Shown here piece after piece: positions 1 to 5,533 of a DNA stretch of 6,772 nt; the first letter of the stretch is position 1; each line of letters opens with the position of its first letter. The translations under genes and the position numbers were made by a program. The stretch is from Fretibacterium sp. Lineage in GTDB: Bacteria; Synergistota; Synergistia; Synergistales; Aminobacteriaceae. The DNA is taken from contig JAEEGY010000086.1 of the NCBI GenBank assembly GCA_016280565.1, positions 1 through 6,772 on the forward strand. The letters are read 5' to 3'. The notes under the pieces were generated by a model. The model was given only the letters and a program-made list of their open reading frames with translations. It searched no databases and had not been told where the DNA came from.

Positions 1-15
1 ACTTTGACTCTCTAC

Positions 16-57
16 AGTATAGCACACAGAACTCTAAAAAACAAATTTACATTTTTT
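16..57 (-). promoter_or_regulatory. Outward-facing promoter for a gene beyond the left edge
   Basis: On the minus strand, TTGTTT (39-44) and TATACT (16-21) are 17 bases apart. The -10 is extended (TGC before TATACT). Just upstream of the -35 is an A/T-rich UP-like stretch with an A6 run (52-57). It overlaps the end of the CxxCxxCC gene and would start transcription near position 9, leaving the window. No stem with a U-tract is visible between, so the flagellar transcript may also read through. Confidence 0.5.
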
Positions 58-490
58 CGCCGTACGAGCCTTCCTGTCGCGTCCAGCTCTCCGCCCGGCA
101 GACCCACTCCGTTATCTCCGCCGGGGAGAGGAGCGGCCCCTCGTTCATGCCGGGACACCGGGCAGCGTAGGCCTCCCATGACGCCGGGGACTCCAGCACC
201 TCCGGCCAGAAGGGGAACGAGCGGCACTGGGACGGCCGCACGGGGTAAATGGAACACCGCGAAGTCCCCGCATCGTAAAAGATACAGTCCCCATTGGGAC
301 GCTCCCGAAAACTGGGAGGCCCCCAGCTCAGCGTCACCTTGCGTTGGAGCTCCGAGTCGCTGATGCCCAGATAAGCAGCAACGCGCCGCCCCTCCTCCGG
401 CGTAAAGAAGATCGCACCAGGCTCCCCCCGGCAGCACCGGCCGCACCCCAGACAACGGAAGCGCAGCCCCTCTTCCCACCAGAGGCTCAC
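47..490 (-). CDS. YkgJ-family CxxCxxCC cysteine-cluster protein
   Basis: Small cytoplasmic protein of the CxxCxxCC (YkgJ, PF03692) family, thought to bind zinc or an iron-sulphur cluster; no reaction is known for these short members. Of 147 residues, the cysteines are CLGCGRCC (13-20), C69 in GDCIFYD, C79 in SRCSIYPVRPSQC with C89, and C112. The Y-P-x-R-P-x-x-C-x-x-F-P-F block at 82-94 is the family signature. The start is GTG at 490, overlapping the flgJ stop as GTGA; it is the only plausible one because the frame upstream has no other start until 646, and that part is an Arg/Gly-rich shadow of flgJ. A weak GAGG lies about 9 bases upstream, so translation is probably coupled to flgJ. It is last in the operon. 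The flagellin lysine methylase FliB carries a related cysteine motif but is much longer. Confidence 0.88.
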   Translation of the reverse strand: MSLWWEEGLRFRCLGCGRCCRGEPGAIFFTPEEGRRVAAYLGISDSELQRKVTLSWGPPSFRERPNGDCIFYDAGTSRCSIYPVRPSQCRSFPFWPEVLESPASWEAYAARCPGMNEGPLLSPAEITEWVCRAESWTRQEGSYGEKM

Positions 491-912
491 GCGCTGGCCT
501 CGAAGGACGTTTTCTCCCCGGCACTCTGAGACTCTGCGTTGAATGCCTCGAAGGCCGCGTCCGCGGCGGCGTCCGCCTCCTTGCGCTGCCTGGCCTCCCG
601 GTCCGCGGCGATCTTGCCGATCATGCTGTCGTAGAGCATCTTCCACAGGCCCGCGCCGCCGGAGCTGGACACCAGATCGTCCGATGCCATCTCCAGCGAC
701 AGGTCCTCCATTTGCCGCCAGGGACGTCCCTGATCATGGCCGCTGATAGCCTGGGCGGTGTTGCGCATCTGCTTCCACAGCTTTGCCCACAGGATGGACT
801 CGAACTGCTGGCAGGCCCCTTTGAGTTCCTGGGCCTCCTTCGTCTTGTGGACCTCCGGGTCCACCTTTGCGTCCACCGGCCGCAGGCTGTACTTGTCCAG
901 AGCTTTTATCAT
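487..912 (-). CDS. flgJ: FlgJ-type rod-binding protein, single domain without muramidase
   Basis: Corresponds to the N-terminal rod-binding domain of FlgJ (Rod-binding family), which assists rod assembly in the periplasm. Of 141 residues, the conserved block is ELKGACQQFESILWAKLWKQMRNTA (29-53), then PWRQMEDLSLEMASDDLVSSSGGAGLWKMLYDSMI (64-98), matching the A-C-x-x-F-E-x-I-x-x-x-x-M-x-K-x-M-R and G-x-G-L pattern. The glucosaminidase domain of enterobacterial FlgJ is absent, as in many other phyla, so a separate hydrolase must open the wall. A charged, Ala-rich tail (about 99-141) is predicted helical and then disordered. There is no signal peptide, as for type III export. It starts 15 bases after flgI. 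Its stop TGA overlaps the GTG start of the next gene. Confidence 0.9.
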   Translation of the reverse strand: MIKALDKYSLRPVDAKVDPEVHKTKEAQELKGACQQFESILWAKLWKQMRNTAQAISGHDQGRPWRQMEDLSLEMASDDLVSSSGGAGLWKMLYDSMIGKIAADREARQRKEADAAADAAFEAFNAESQSAGEKTSFEASA

Positions 913-915
913 TTT

Positions 916-928
916 GGGATATTCCCCC
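916..928 (-). promoter_or_regulatory. flgJ ribosome-binding site inside a possible mini-hairpin
   Basis: After the flgI stop the transcript strand reads GGGGGAATATCCCAAAATG. GGGGGA is the likely flgJ Shine-Dalgarno, and GGGA/TCCC can pair around an ATA loop, partly covering it. The stem is only 4 bp, so any effect would be modest. Confidence 0.3.
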
Positions 929-2055
929 TACATATTCACCAATTCGCCGTGCAGGGCCCCGGCCTCGTTGACCGCCTGGAGGATCTCGATGATGTCCCGG
1001 GGCGTCGCGCCGATGGAGTTCAGCACGCGCACCAGGTCACGCACTGTCGTCGTGGATGGCATGGCGATCATGCTGGTGCCGTCCTCGTCCACCGTGATGT
1101 CGCTGCGGTGTTCCACCGCGGTGCTCCCGCCGCCAAAGGACGCCGGCTGCACGACGTTGGGGTCCTCCCGCACGGAAACGGTGAGGTTCCCATGCGCCAC
1201 CGCGCAGGAGCTTATGCGCACGTTGCCCCCCATCACCACCGTGCCGGTGCGCTCGTTGACGGCCACGCGCGCCGTGGTGTCCGGCTCGATCTCAAGCCTC
1301 TCCATGTTGGCCAGAAAGGCCGTCGGGGCCGTCAGATACTGCACAGGCACGTCGATAAGGACACGCCCCGCGTCTATCGGGGAGGCCACCACGCCAAATT
1401 TTTTGTTGATGGCGTCCGCGATGCGCTGAGCCGTGGTGAAGTCCGGGTCACGCAGCAAAAGCGCCATCTGCCCCCCGGTGGCATAGTCCATCGGCACGTC
1501 CCGCTCGACGATAGCCCCGCCGGGAATGCGCCCCGCCGTGGGGACATTCTTCGTCCGGGAGGCCGCCGAGCCCTCCGCATTAAATCCCCCTACCAGCACT
1601 GAGCCCTGGGCCACGGCATAGACCTTGCCGTCCGCCGCCTTCAACGGGGATTGAAGCAGCGTCCCCCCCTGAAGGCTGGAGGCATTGCCGATGGCGCTGA
1701 CGCTCACGTCAATGTTCTGGCCGGGCCGCGCGTAGGGCGGCAGCTTCGCAGTCAGGGAGACCACGGCGATGTTGCGCGTCCGGGCCGCGCGGGCGTCCAG
1801 CGTCACGCCAAAGTTCCTCATCATGTTCCGCATCATCTGGGTCGCCATGGTGGAGTTGTCCCCCGTGCCGGGCAGGCCTGTCACCAGGCCGATGCCGGTG
1901 AGCTGGTTGTCCCGCGCCCCTTCCACTTCCACGATATCCTTGATGCGCACCCTGGGGTGGACGCGGGAGAAGTCCATGTCCTGAAGATTGACGGCCGCAA
2001 AGGACGGCACGACAAACACAAAGGCGAGGCACAGCCCCGCCAGAAGTCTTTTCAT
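928..2055 (-). CDS. flgI: FlgI, flagellar P-ring protein
   Basis: Forms the P ring in the peptidoglycan layer, around the rod and below the L ring. The 375 residues match the usual 365-375. A Sec signal peptide (MKRLLAGLCLAFVFVVPSFA) is probably cut after SFA at 20. The family hallmark RVRIKDIVEVEGARDNQLTGIGLVTGLPGTGD lies at 35-66. Further FlgI blocks follow: ARPGQNIDVSVSAIGNASSL with GGTLLQSPLKAADGKVYAVAQG, and the C-terminal LNSIGATPRDIIEILQAVNEAGALHGELV. The mature protein has a single cysteine (about residue 284), so the intramolecular disulphide known from E. coli FlgI cannot form. The ATG start has GAGGAG seven bases upstream, and the flgH stop is 12 bases away. FlgA, its chaperone, is encoded just upstream. 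Confidence 0.98.
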   Translation of the reverse strand: MKRLLAGLCLAFVFVVPSFAAVNLQDMDFSRVHPRVRIKDIVEVEGARDNQLTGIGLVTGLPGTGDNSTMATQMMRNMMRNFGVTLDARAARTRNIAVVSLTAKLPPYARPGQNIDVSVSAIGNASSLQGGTLLQSPLKAADGKVYAVAQGSVLVGGFNAEGSAASRTKNVPTAGRIPGGAIVERDVPMDYATGGQMALLLRDPDFTTAQRIADAINKKFGVVASPIDAGRVLIDVPVQYLTAPTAFLANMERLEIEPDTTARVAVNERTGTVVMGGNVRISSCAVAHGNLTVSVREDPNVVQPASFGGGSTAVEHRSDITVDEDGTSMIAMPSTTTVRDLVRVLNSIGATPRDIIEILQAVNEAGALHGELVNM

Positions 2056-2067
2056 GTCCGCTCTCCT

Positions 2068-2646
2068 CTAAAACACGGCCTGGAGGATCTGGGTGACAAC
2101 GCCCGGTTTCTGCGTGCGCGAGACGATCCCCCGGCCCTTGACGGCCAGCTCCGCGTTGGCGATGAGGGAGCTGTTGATCTGGTTATCGCTGTTGACGTCC
2201 TGGGGCCGGATGACGCCGATGATCTGGAACTGAAGGACCTCCTCGCTGGTGCGGACGTCGCGCGTGCCCTCGATGACCAGGTTGCCGTTGGGCAGCACCT
2301 CCGTCACCAGGCAGGCCACCGTGCCCGTAGCGTGGTGCTTGCGCTCCACAGAGCCATCCCCCTTGCCGCTGTTGGACGTGGTCAGGCTCAGGCTGCGGAT
2401 GAAGCTCAAAATCCCCGTCCCGTCGCTGACCGAGCTGCTGGACGACTTCTGCACGTCCATCTTTGCCTCGTCCTTGGCGTCCGTCCTCTCGTTGATGAGG
2501 ACCGTCACGATATCCCCCACCCGGCAGGGCCGGGCGTCCGCCAGCCAGTTCGTGCGGTCGTCCCACAGCGACTGAGCGCCGGCCGGGACCGCAGGACAGG
2601 CGGCCAGCAAAACACATATTAAAAGCCCTTTTAACCCTATTTTCAT
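2068..2646 (-). CDS. flgH: FlgH, flagellar L-ring protein
   Basis: Forms the L ring in the outer membrane around the distal rod. Of 192 residues, the N-terminal export signal is MKIGLKGLLICVLLAAC. LAAC (14-17) is a possible lipobox, giving a lipidated Cys17 as in classical FlgH; PAGA-Q at 24 could instead be a signal peptidase I site. The mature part follows the family order: SLWDDRTNWLADARPCRVGDIVTVLINE (26-53), a Ser/Thr-rich variable stretch (about 66-100), VTEVLPNGNLVIEGTRDV (114-131), and IIGVIRPQDVNSDNQINSSLIANAEL (142-167, equivalent to the usual G-V-R-P-x-D-I-x-x-x-N). It is slightly shorter than the usual 220-230. The ATG start has a strong Shine-Dalgarno within direct repeat B. flgI begins 12 bases after its stop. 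Confidence 0.96.
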   Translation of the reverse strand: MKIGLKGLLICVLLAACPAVPAGAQSLWDDRTNWLADARPCRVGDIVTVLINERTDAKDEAKMDVQKSSSSSVSDGTGILSFIRSLSLTTSNSGKGDGSVERKHHATGTVACLVTEVLPNGNLVIEGTRDVRTSEEVLQFQIIGVIRPQDVNSDNQINSSLIANAELAVKGRGIVSRTQKPGVVTQILQAVF

Positions 2647-2662
2647 TGCACCTTCACCTCCA
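2643..2662 (-). repeat. Direct repeat copy B: RBS/start junction of flgH
   Basis: The minus strand reads TGGAGGTGAAGGTGCAATGA. It holds the stop of the 84-residue gene (TGA within GGAGGTGA), the flgH Shine-Dalgarno and the flgH ATG. It matches copy A at 19 of 20 positions. Although not translated in that frame here, it still spells V-E-V-K-V-Q-stop in the flgA frame (apart from the first base of the first codon), as expected if it was once the end of flgA. Confidence 0.85.
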
Positions 2663-2908
2663 AAGCCTTTGGATCACCGTCAAAGCAACGCTGATCACGA
2701 TGGCTACCCACGCAAGGTTCCAGGCAAACCGTCCCTGGAGCGTATCAAGGCGGGCGTTGAGCGTGTCGATCTTCCCGCTGAGCCGCTCCGCTATGATCTC
2801 ATGTTTGGCAAGATTTCTGTCCATAATGGCCTCCATACGGTCCATTTTGGAGTCGAAGACATCCTTTCTGACGTATTTTTTTTCAAAATCCTCCTCCACC
2901 GGAGTCAT
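2654..2908 (-). CDS. Small coiled-coil protein with C-terminal membrane anchor, unknown function
   Basis: I do not recognise this 84-residue protein. It has a charged N-terminus (EEDFEKKYVRKDVFDSKMDRM), then an alpha-helical coiled coil with regular 3-4 hydrophobic spacing at L43, I47, L50, L54, L57 and F61. One transmembrane helix follows at about 65-79 (LAWVAIVISVALTVI) and the tail is QRLWR. This architecture recalls phage XhlA-type proteins and Borrelia Bdr proteins, but no homology is claimed. The start is secure: ATG overlaps the flgA stop (ATGA) and is preceded by GGAGGTGA. The stop TGA lies inside the Shine-Dalgarno of flgH. G+C is about 52% by hand count, below the neighbours. It lies between two 20-base direct repeats, in the flgA-flgH interval where no such gene is usually found. 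A run of eight A falls at codons 9-11. Confidence 0.8.
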   Translation of the reverse strand: MTPVEEDFEKKYVRKDVFDSKMDRMEAIMDRNLAKHEIIAERLSGKIDTLNARLDTLQGRFAWNLAWVAIVISVALTVIQRLWR

Positions 2909-2924
2909 TGGACCTTCACCTCCA
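2905..2924 (-). repeat. Direct repeat copy A: RBS/start junction at end of flgA
   Basis: The minus strand reads TGGAGGTGAAGGTCCAATGA. It contains the last codons of flgA (V-E-V-K-V-Q-stop), a strong Shine-Dalgarno GGAGGTGA, and the ATG of the 84-residue gene overlapping the flgA stop as ATGA. Copy B, 262 bases downstream, differs at one base (C versus G), the third position of a Val codon in the flgA frame. Confidence 0.85.
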
Positions 2925-3873
2925 CCGTGTTTTCATCCACGATATAGCCCTTCACAATGGCTTTCTTGTTATCCGAGCGGCGGACCTTCACCAGGTCCCC
3001 CGGCGAGCCGTCCTCCAAAAGGACCCCCTCCGCCGTTGCCGTCAAACCGCCGTAGCGCGCGATGATGGTCACCTTCCGGCCCTTCCTGATCTGCGACGGG
3101 CCCGCCAGGAACTCCAGCAGGATGGGCTCGCCCTGCTTAATGGGCTTACGGGAGACGTGCCCCACTGCCTCCGCCGGGTCCACGGCATAAACGCCGGGCC
3201 GGGTGATCTTTACGGAGCGGGTCATAAGGTCCCGCGCCGTGATGGGGACGTTCCGTTGGATGGTCCGCGCCGCGACAAGGACGTTTTGTTTCCACGCCAT
3301 CCGCACGGACAGGGAGCGCACGCGGCCCATGTCGTCCTGAAAGCGCAGCGCCGCCGCCGGGGTGCCCGGAACGATGGACGCTGGCTCCACCAGCCTCCCC
3401 TGTGGGATGGACCCCACGGCCGTGACCTCCACCTCGCCGTCCCATGCTGAGAGTGATTTTACCATAGAGGACAGGGACGTGTCAGAGGGTCCTGGCGTAT
3501 AGCCCGGCGTCTCCGTCCCGTTTCCCTCCGGGCCGGGCGTCTCCACCCGAACGCGGACAGGCATACGGAGTTCCACGCTGATCCCGTCCAATCCGCTGGA
3601 CTTGATGGCCTGAAGGACCTCCTCGCGGGTCAGGACACCGCCGGACGTGGAGAGGATGAGCGACGACAGCGCCGCCCGCGCCTGGACGGGCCCCTCGATG
3701 CGGGCTGCCTCCCCCAAGGTAAAGGCCCTGTCCTGCATATAAATGACAGATGGGATAATGACCCGGACTCCCGCCCGCTGAGCCGCGTAAGCCCCGGAGG
3801 CAAGCGTCAGCAGCGCCGTCAATACACAAAAGAGGCGGAGCCAGGCCCGCCTCAAAGCATATGCCATTTTCAT
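2905..3873 (-). CDS. flgA: FlgA, periplasmic P-ring assembly chaperone
   Basis: FlgA binds FlgI in the periplasm and helps it polymerise into the P ring around the rod. The 322 residues begin with a Sec signal peptide: basic MKMAYALRRAWLR, a hydrophobic core to about residue 27, and likely cleavage after AYA at 30. A variable N-terminal domain runs to about 110. A Gly/Pro/Thr-rich linker follows at about 111-130, then a middle domain, then an SAF-like domain at 196-258 (NVLVAARTIQRNVPITARDL, then the VGHVSRKPIKQGEPIL turn), and the typical C-terminal beta domain with RKGRKVTIIARYGGLTATAEGVLLEDGSPGD and VKGYIVDENTVEV. The start is ATG at 3873, or ATG two codons in. Neither has a visible Shine-Dalgarno, unlike most genes in the operon. 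The stop TGA overlaps the start ATG of the next small gene. Confidence 0.93.
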   Translation of the reverse strand: MKMAYALRRAWLRLFCVLTALLTLASGAYAAQRAGVRVIIPSVIYMQDRAFTLGEAARIEGPVQARAALSSLILSTSGGVLTREEVLQAIKSSGLDGISVELRMPVRVRVETPGPEGNGTETPGYTPGPSDTSLSSMVKSLSAWDGEVEVTAVGSIPQGRLVEPASIVPGTPAAALRFQDDMGRVRSLSVRMAWKQNVLVAARTIQRNVPITARDLMTRSVKITRPGVYAVDPAEAVGHVSRKPIKQGEPILLEFLAGPSQIRKGRKVTIIARYGGLTATAEGVLLEDGSPGDLVKVRRSDNKKAIVKGYIVDENTVEVKVQ

Positions 3874-3878
3874 GGGTC

Positions 3879-3892
3879 TAACGAGAACGTTA
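3879..3892 (-). promoter_or_regulatory. Small hairpin between flgG stop and flgA start
   Basis: On the transcript strand the sequence is TAACGTTCTCGTTA: a perfect 5-bp stem (TAACG/CGTTA) with a TTCT loop. Its first three bases are the flgG stop TAA, and it ends five bases before the flgA ATG. No Shine-Dalgarno is present between the two genes. With no U-tract and a short stem it is not a terminator. It could lower flgA initiation or tie it to ribosomes finishing flgG. The structure is seen in the sequence; the function is inferred. Confidence 0.35.
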
Positions 3893-4681
3893 CCGCTTCA
3901 GGCCGTTGGCGATGCGCAGAAGGTCGTCCGCCGTCTGGATGCCCTTGGAGTTCGCCTCGTAGGCCCGCTGGGCAACGATCATCTCGACCATCTCTTCGAC
4001 GACCTGGACGTTGGACATCTCGATGACCTTCTGGCGAACCTCCGGCATCCCTTCGGCCCCCGGCTGGCCTGCGATGGGCGCGCCACTGGCGGGCGTTTCA
4101 ACGAAGAGCCGGTCGCCCAGGGCCCGCAGGCCTGCAGGGTTGATGAAGCGTACCAACTCAAGCTGGCCGATCTCCTGAAGGTCCGTCTGCCCCGGCATAC
4201 GGACCGTCACAAGGCCCGTGTTGGAAAGCTGTATCTCCTCCGCGTCCTCCGGGACAACGATGGCGGGCTCCAGCAGCAGACCGTCCTCGCTGACGATCTG
4301 CCCGTCGTTATCAAGCTGCCACGCCCCAGCCCGGGTGTAGGCGATGGTGCCGTCCTGCATCGTGACCTGGAAGTAGGCGTCCGCCCCTGCGATGACCCAA
4401 TCCAGGGGGTTATCGGTTATCTGGAAGTTCCCCTGCACGCCAAAGCTGGGGGTGGCCGTCACGCGCGTGCCGAGACCGACCTGGATACCCGTCGGGACCA
4501 CCGAGTTTGGCTCCACCGGCGTACCCGGCTCCCGCCAGATCTGATACATCAGGTCCTCGAAGTCCGCGCGGCGCTTTTTGTAACCCTGCGTGTTGACGTT
4601 CGCAAGGTTGTGAGAGACGACGTCCAGGTGGGTCTGCTGGGCGATCATGCCCGACGCGCTGGTCCAAAGCGATCTTAACAT
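3890..4681 (-). CDS. flgG: Flagellar distal rod protein FlgG (FlhP-like)
   Basis: Main component of the distal rod, which crosses the periplasm inside the P and L rings. The 263 residues match the FlgG length (about 260). Signatures are MLRSLWTSASGMIAQQTHLD, then VVSHNLANVNTQGYKKRRADF (21-41) with FEDLMYQ, the FlgG-type GNFQITDNPLDWVIAGADAYFQV (84-106, like the usual TDNPLDLAI-G-GFFQV), YTRAGAWQLDNDG (115-127), and the C-terminal EMSNVQVVEEMVEMIVAQRAYEANSKGIQTADDLL (221-255). A His replaces the usual second Asn of the SNNLAN motif, a mild change. The start codon follows a strong AGGAGGAAT at good spacing. It shares paralogous 3' sequence with flgF. flgA follows after 16 bases that contain a small hairpin. 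Confidence 0.97.
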   Translation of the reverse strand: MLRSLWTSASGMIAQQTHLDVVSHNLANVNTQGYKKRRADFEDLMYQIWREPGTPVEPNSVVPTGIQVGLGTRVTATPSFGVQGNFQITDNPLDWVIAGADAYFQVTMQDGTIAYTRAGAWQLDNDGQIVSEDGLLLEPAIVVPEDAEEIQLSNTGLVTVRMPGQTDLQEIGQLELVRFINPAGLRALGDRLFVETPASGAPIAGQPGAEGMPEVRQKVIEMSNVQVVEEMVEMIVAQRAYEANSKGIQTADDLLRIANGLKR

Positions 4682-4697
4682 TTATAATTCCTCCTGC

Positions 4698-5504
4698 TTA
4701 TCCTCTGCTGTAGGAAGTGATAAGGCGGCTGGTCATGTCGTCGTGGGTCATCAGTGCCTTCGACGCGCCCTCATAAGCCCGCTGGGCTTCGATCATGCGC
4801 ACCATCTCCTCCACGACGCTGACGTTGGACATCTCCAATGCCGCCGAGAAGAAGCGCGGGCCCTCCACACCCTGGGGCTGGCCGGACTGTTCTGTGGGGG
4901 TAAAGAGATTCTTTGACGCGTGGCGGAGGTACGTTGGGTTCTCAAAGGTGTAAAGCGGGATGTTCGCCACCACAGCGCCATCCGCAACGACCTGCCCCGT
5001 CCGGGTGATGATCACGCTCGACGCCGTCCCGATATCGATGCCTCCGCCCTCCCCCTGGAGCGTCAGACCATCGGGCGTGGTCATGATCCCCTCGCTGTTG
5101 AGGGTGAAGTTGCCCGCCCGGGTGTAGAACGTGTTGCCGCCACCGTCCTGCACAGCTAAAAAGCCGGGCCCGTCGATGGCGATGTCGAAGGGGTTCTCCG
5201 TCGTCTTGACGACGCCGGGATGGTCATCCATCACGTCCTCGGAGAAGATGTTTGCCAGAGCCAGCGTCCCAATGGTCTGTTTGCCCTTCCAGTTCATCGT
5301 GAAGGGCGGGGTGGTCATCAGCTTGGTCTCCGCATCCTCGGAGACCTTTTCAATGCGGTCAAGGTAGGCGCTGAAATCAGCAAACGCTGAGACGCGCCGG
5401 CGGTAGCCCGGCGTGTCCACGTTGGCCAGGTTGTTCGTCACCACGTCCAGGTTCGTCTCCTGGACCAGCATTGCGGACGCGGCCGCATAAAGTCCTCTGT
5501 GCAT
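4698..5504 (-). CDS. flgF: Flagellar basal-body rod protein FlgF (FlhO-like)
   Basis: Axial protein of the flagellar rod, exported by the flagellar type III system, so no Sec signal is expected and none is seen. Of 268 residues, the N-terminal rod/hook domain is MHRGLYAAASAMLVQETNLD with VVTNNLANVDTPGYRRR at 21-37. The central D1 region contains NPFDIAIDGPGFLAVQDG (104-121) and YTRAGNFTLNSEG (127-139). The C-terminal helix domain is EMSNVSVVEEMVRMIEAQRAYE (224-245). Residues about 54-97 are variable and FlgF-like rather than FlgG-like. The ATG start has TAGGGGTG about 8 bases upstream. It starts 29 bases after mreB and ends 16 bases before flgG. The FlgF name, rather than another rod paralogue, rests on its place just before a clear FlgG and on length. 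Confidence 0.9.
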   Translation of the reverse strand: MHRGLYAAASAMLVQETNLDVVTNNLANVDTPGYRRRVSAFADFSAYLDRIEKVSEDAETKLMTTPPFTMNWKGKQTIGTLALANIFSEDVMDDHPGVVKTTENPFDIAIDGPGFLAVQDGGGNTFYTRAGNFTLNSEGIMTTPDGLTLQGEGGGIDIGTASSVIITRTGQVVADGAVVANIPLYTFENPTYLRHASKNLFTPTEQSGQPQGVEGPRFFSAALEMSNVSVVEEMVRMIEAQRAYEGASKALMTHDDMTSRLITSYSRG

Positions 5505-5533
5505 GAAATCACACCCCTACAGCTTCTACATCG

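Noticed and set aside
12..524. Alternative minus-strand frame over the CxxCxxCC gene (170 codons)
   Set aside because: It overlaps a gene with a clear cysteine signature and has no domain features of its own.
491..646. N-terminal extension of the CxxCxxCC protein to an ATG at 646
   Set aside because: The extra 52 residues are Arg/Gly-rich and overlap the conserved coding frame of flgJ; the GTG at 490 overlapping the flgJ stop is far more plausible.
712..1602. Long open frame on the + strand opposite flgI and flgJ (296 codons)
   Set aside because: It lies antisense to two certain genes. Its product is His/Arg/Gly-rich low-complexity sequence without domains, as expected from high third-position G+C.
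1651..2622. Long open frame on the + strand opposite flgI and flgH (323 codons)
   Set aside because: Antisense shadow spanning the flgI/flgH boundary, rich in Arg, His and Ala, with no recognisable family.
3955..4025. Nucleotide similarity with 4775-4840
   Set aside because: This reflects the shared C-terminal helix domain of the paralogues flgG and flgF, not a mobile repeat.
3872..4678. Open frame on the + strand mirroring flgG (268 codons)
   Set aside because: Covers almost exactly flgG in antisense; its composition is typical of a complement frame.
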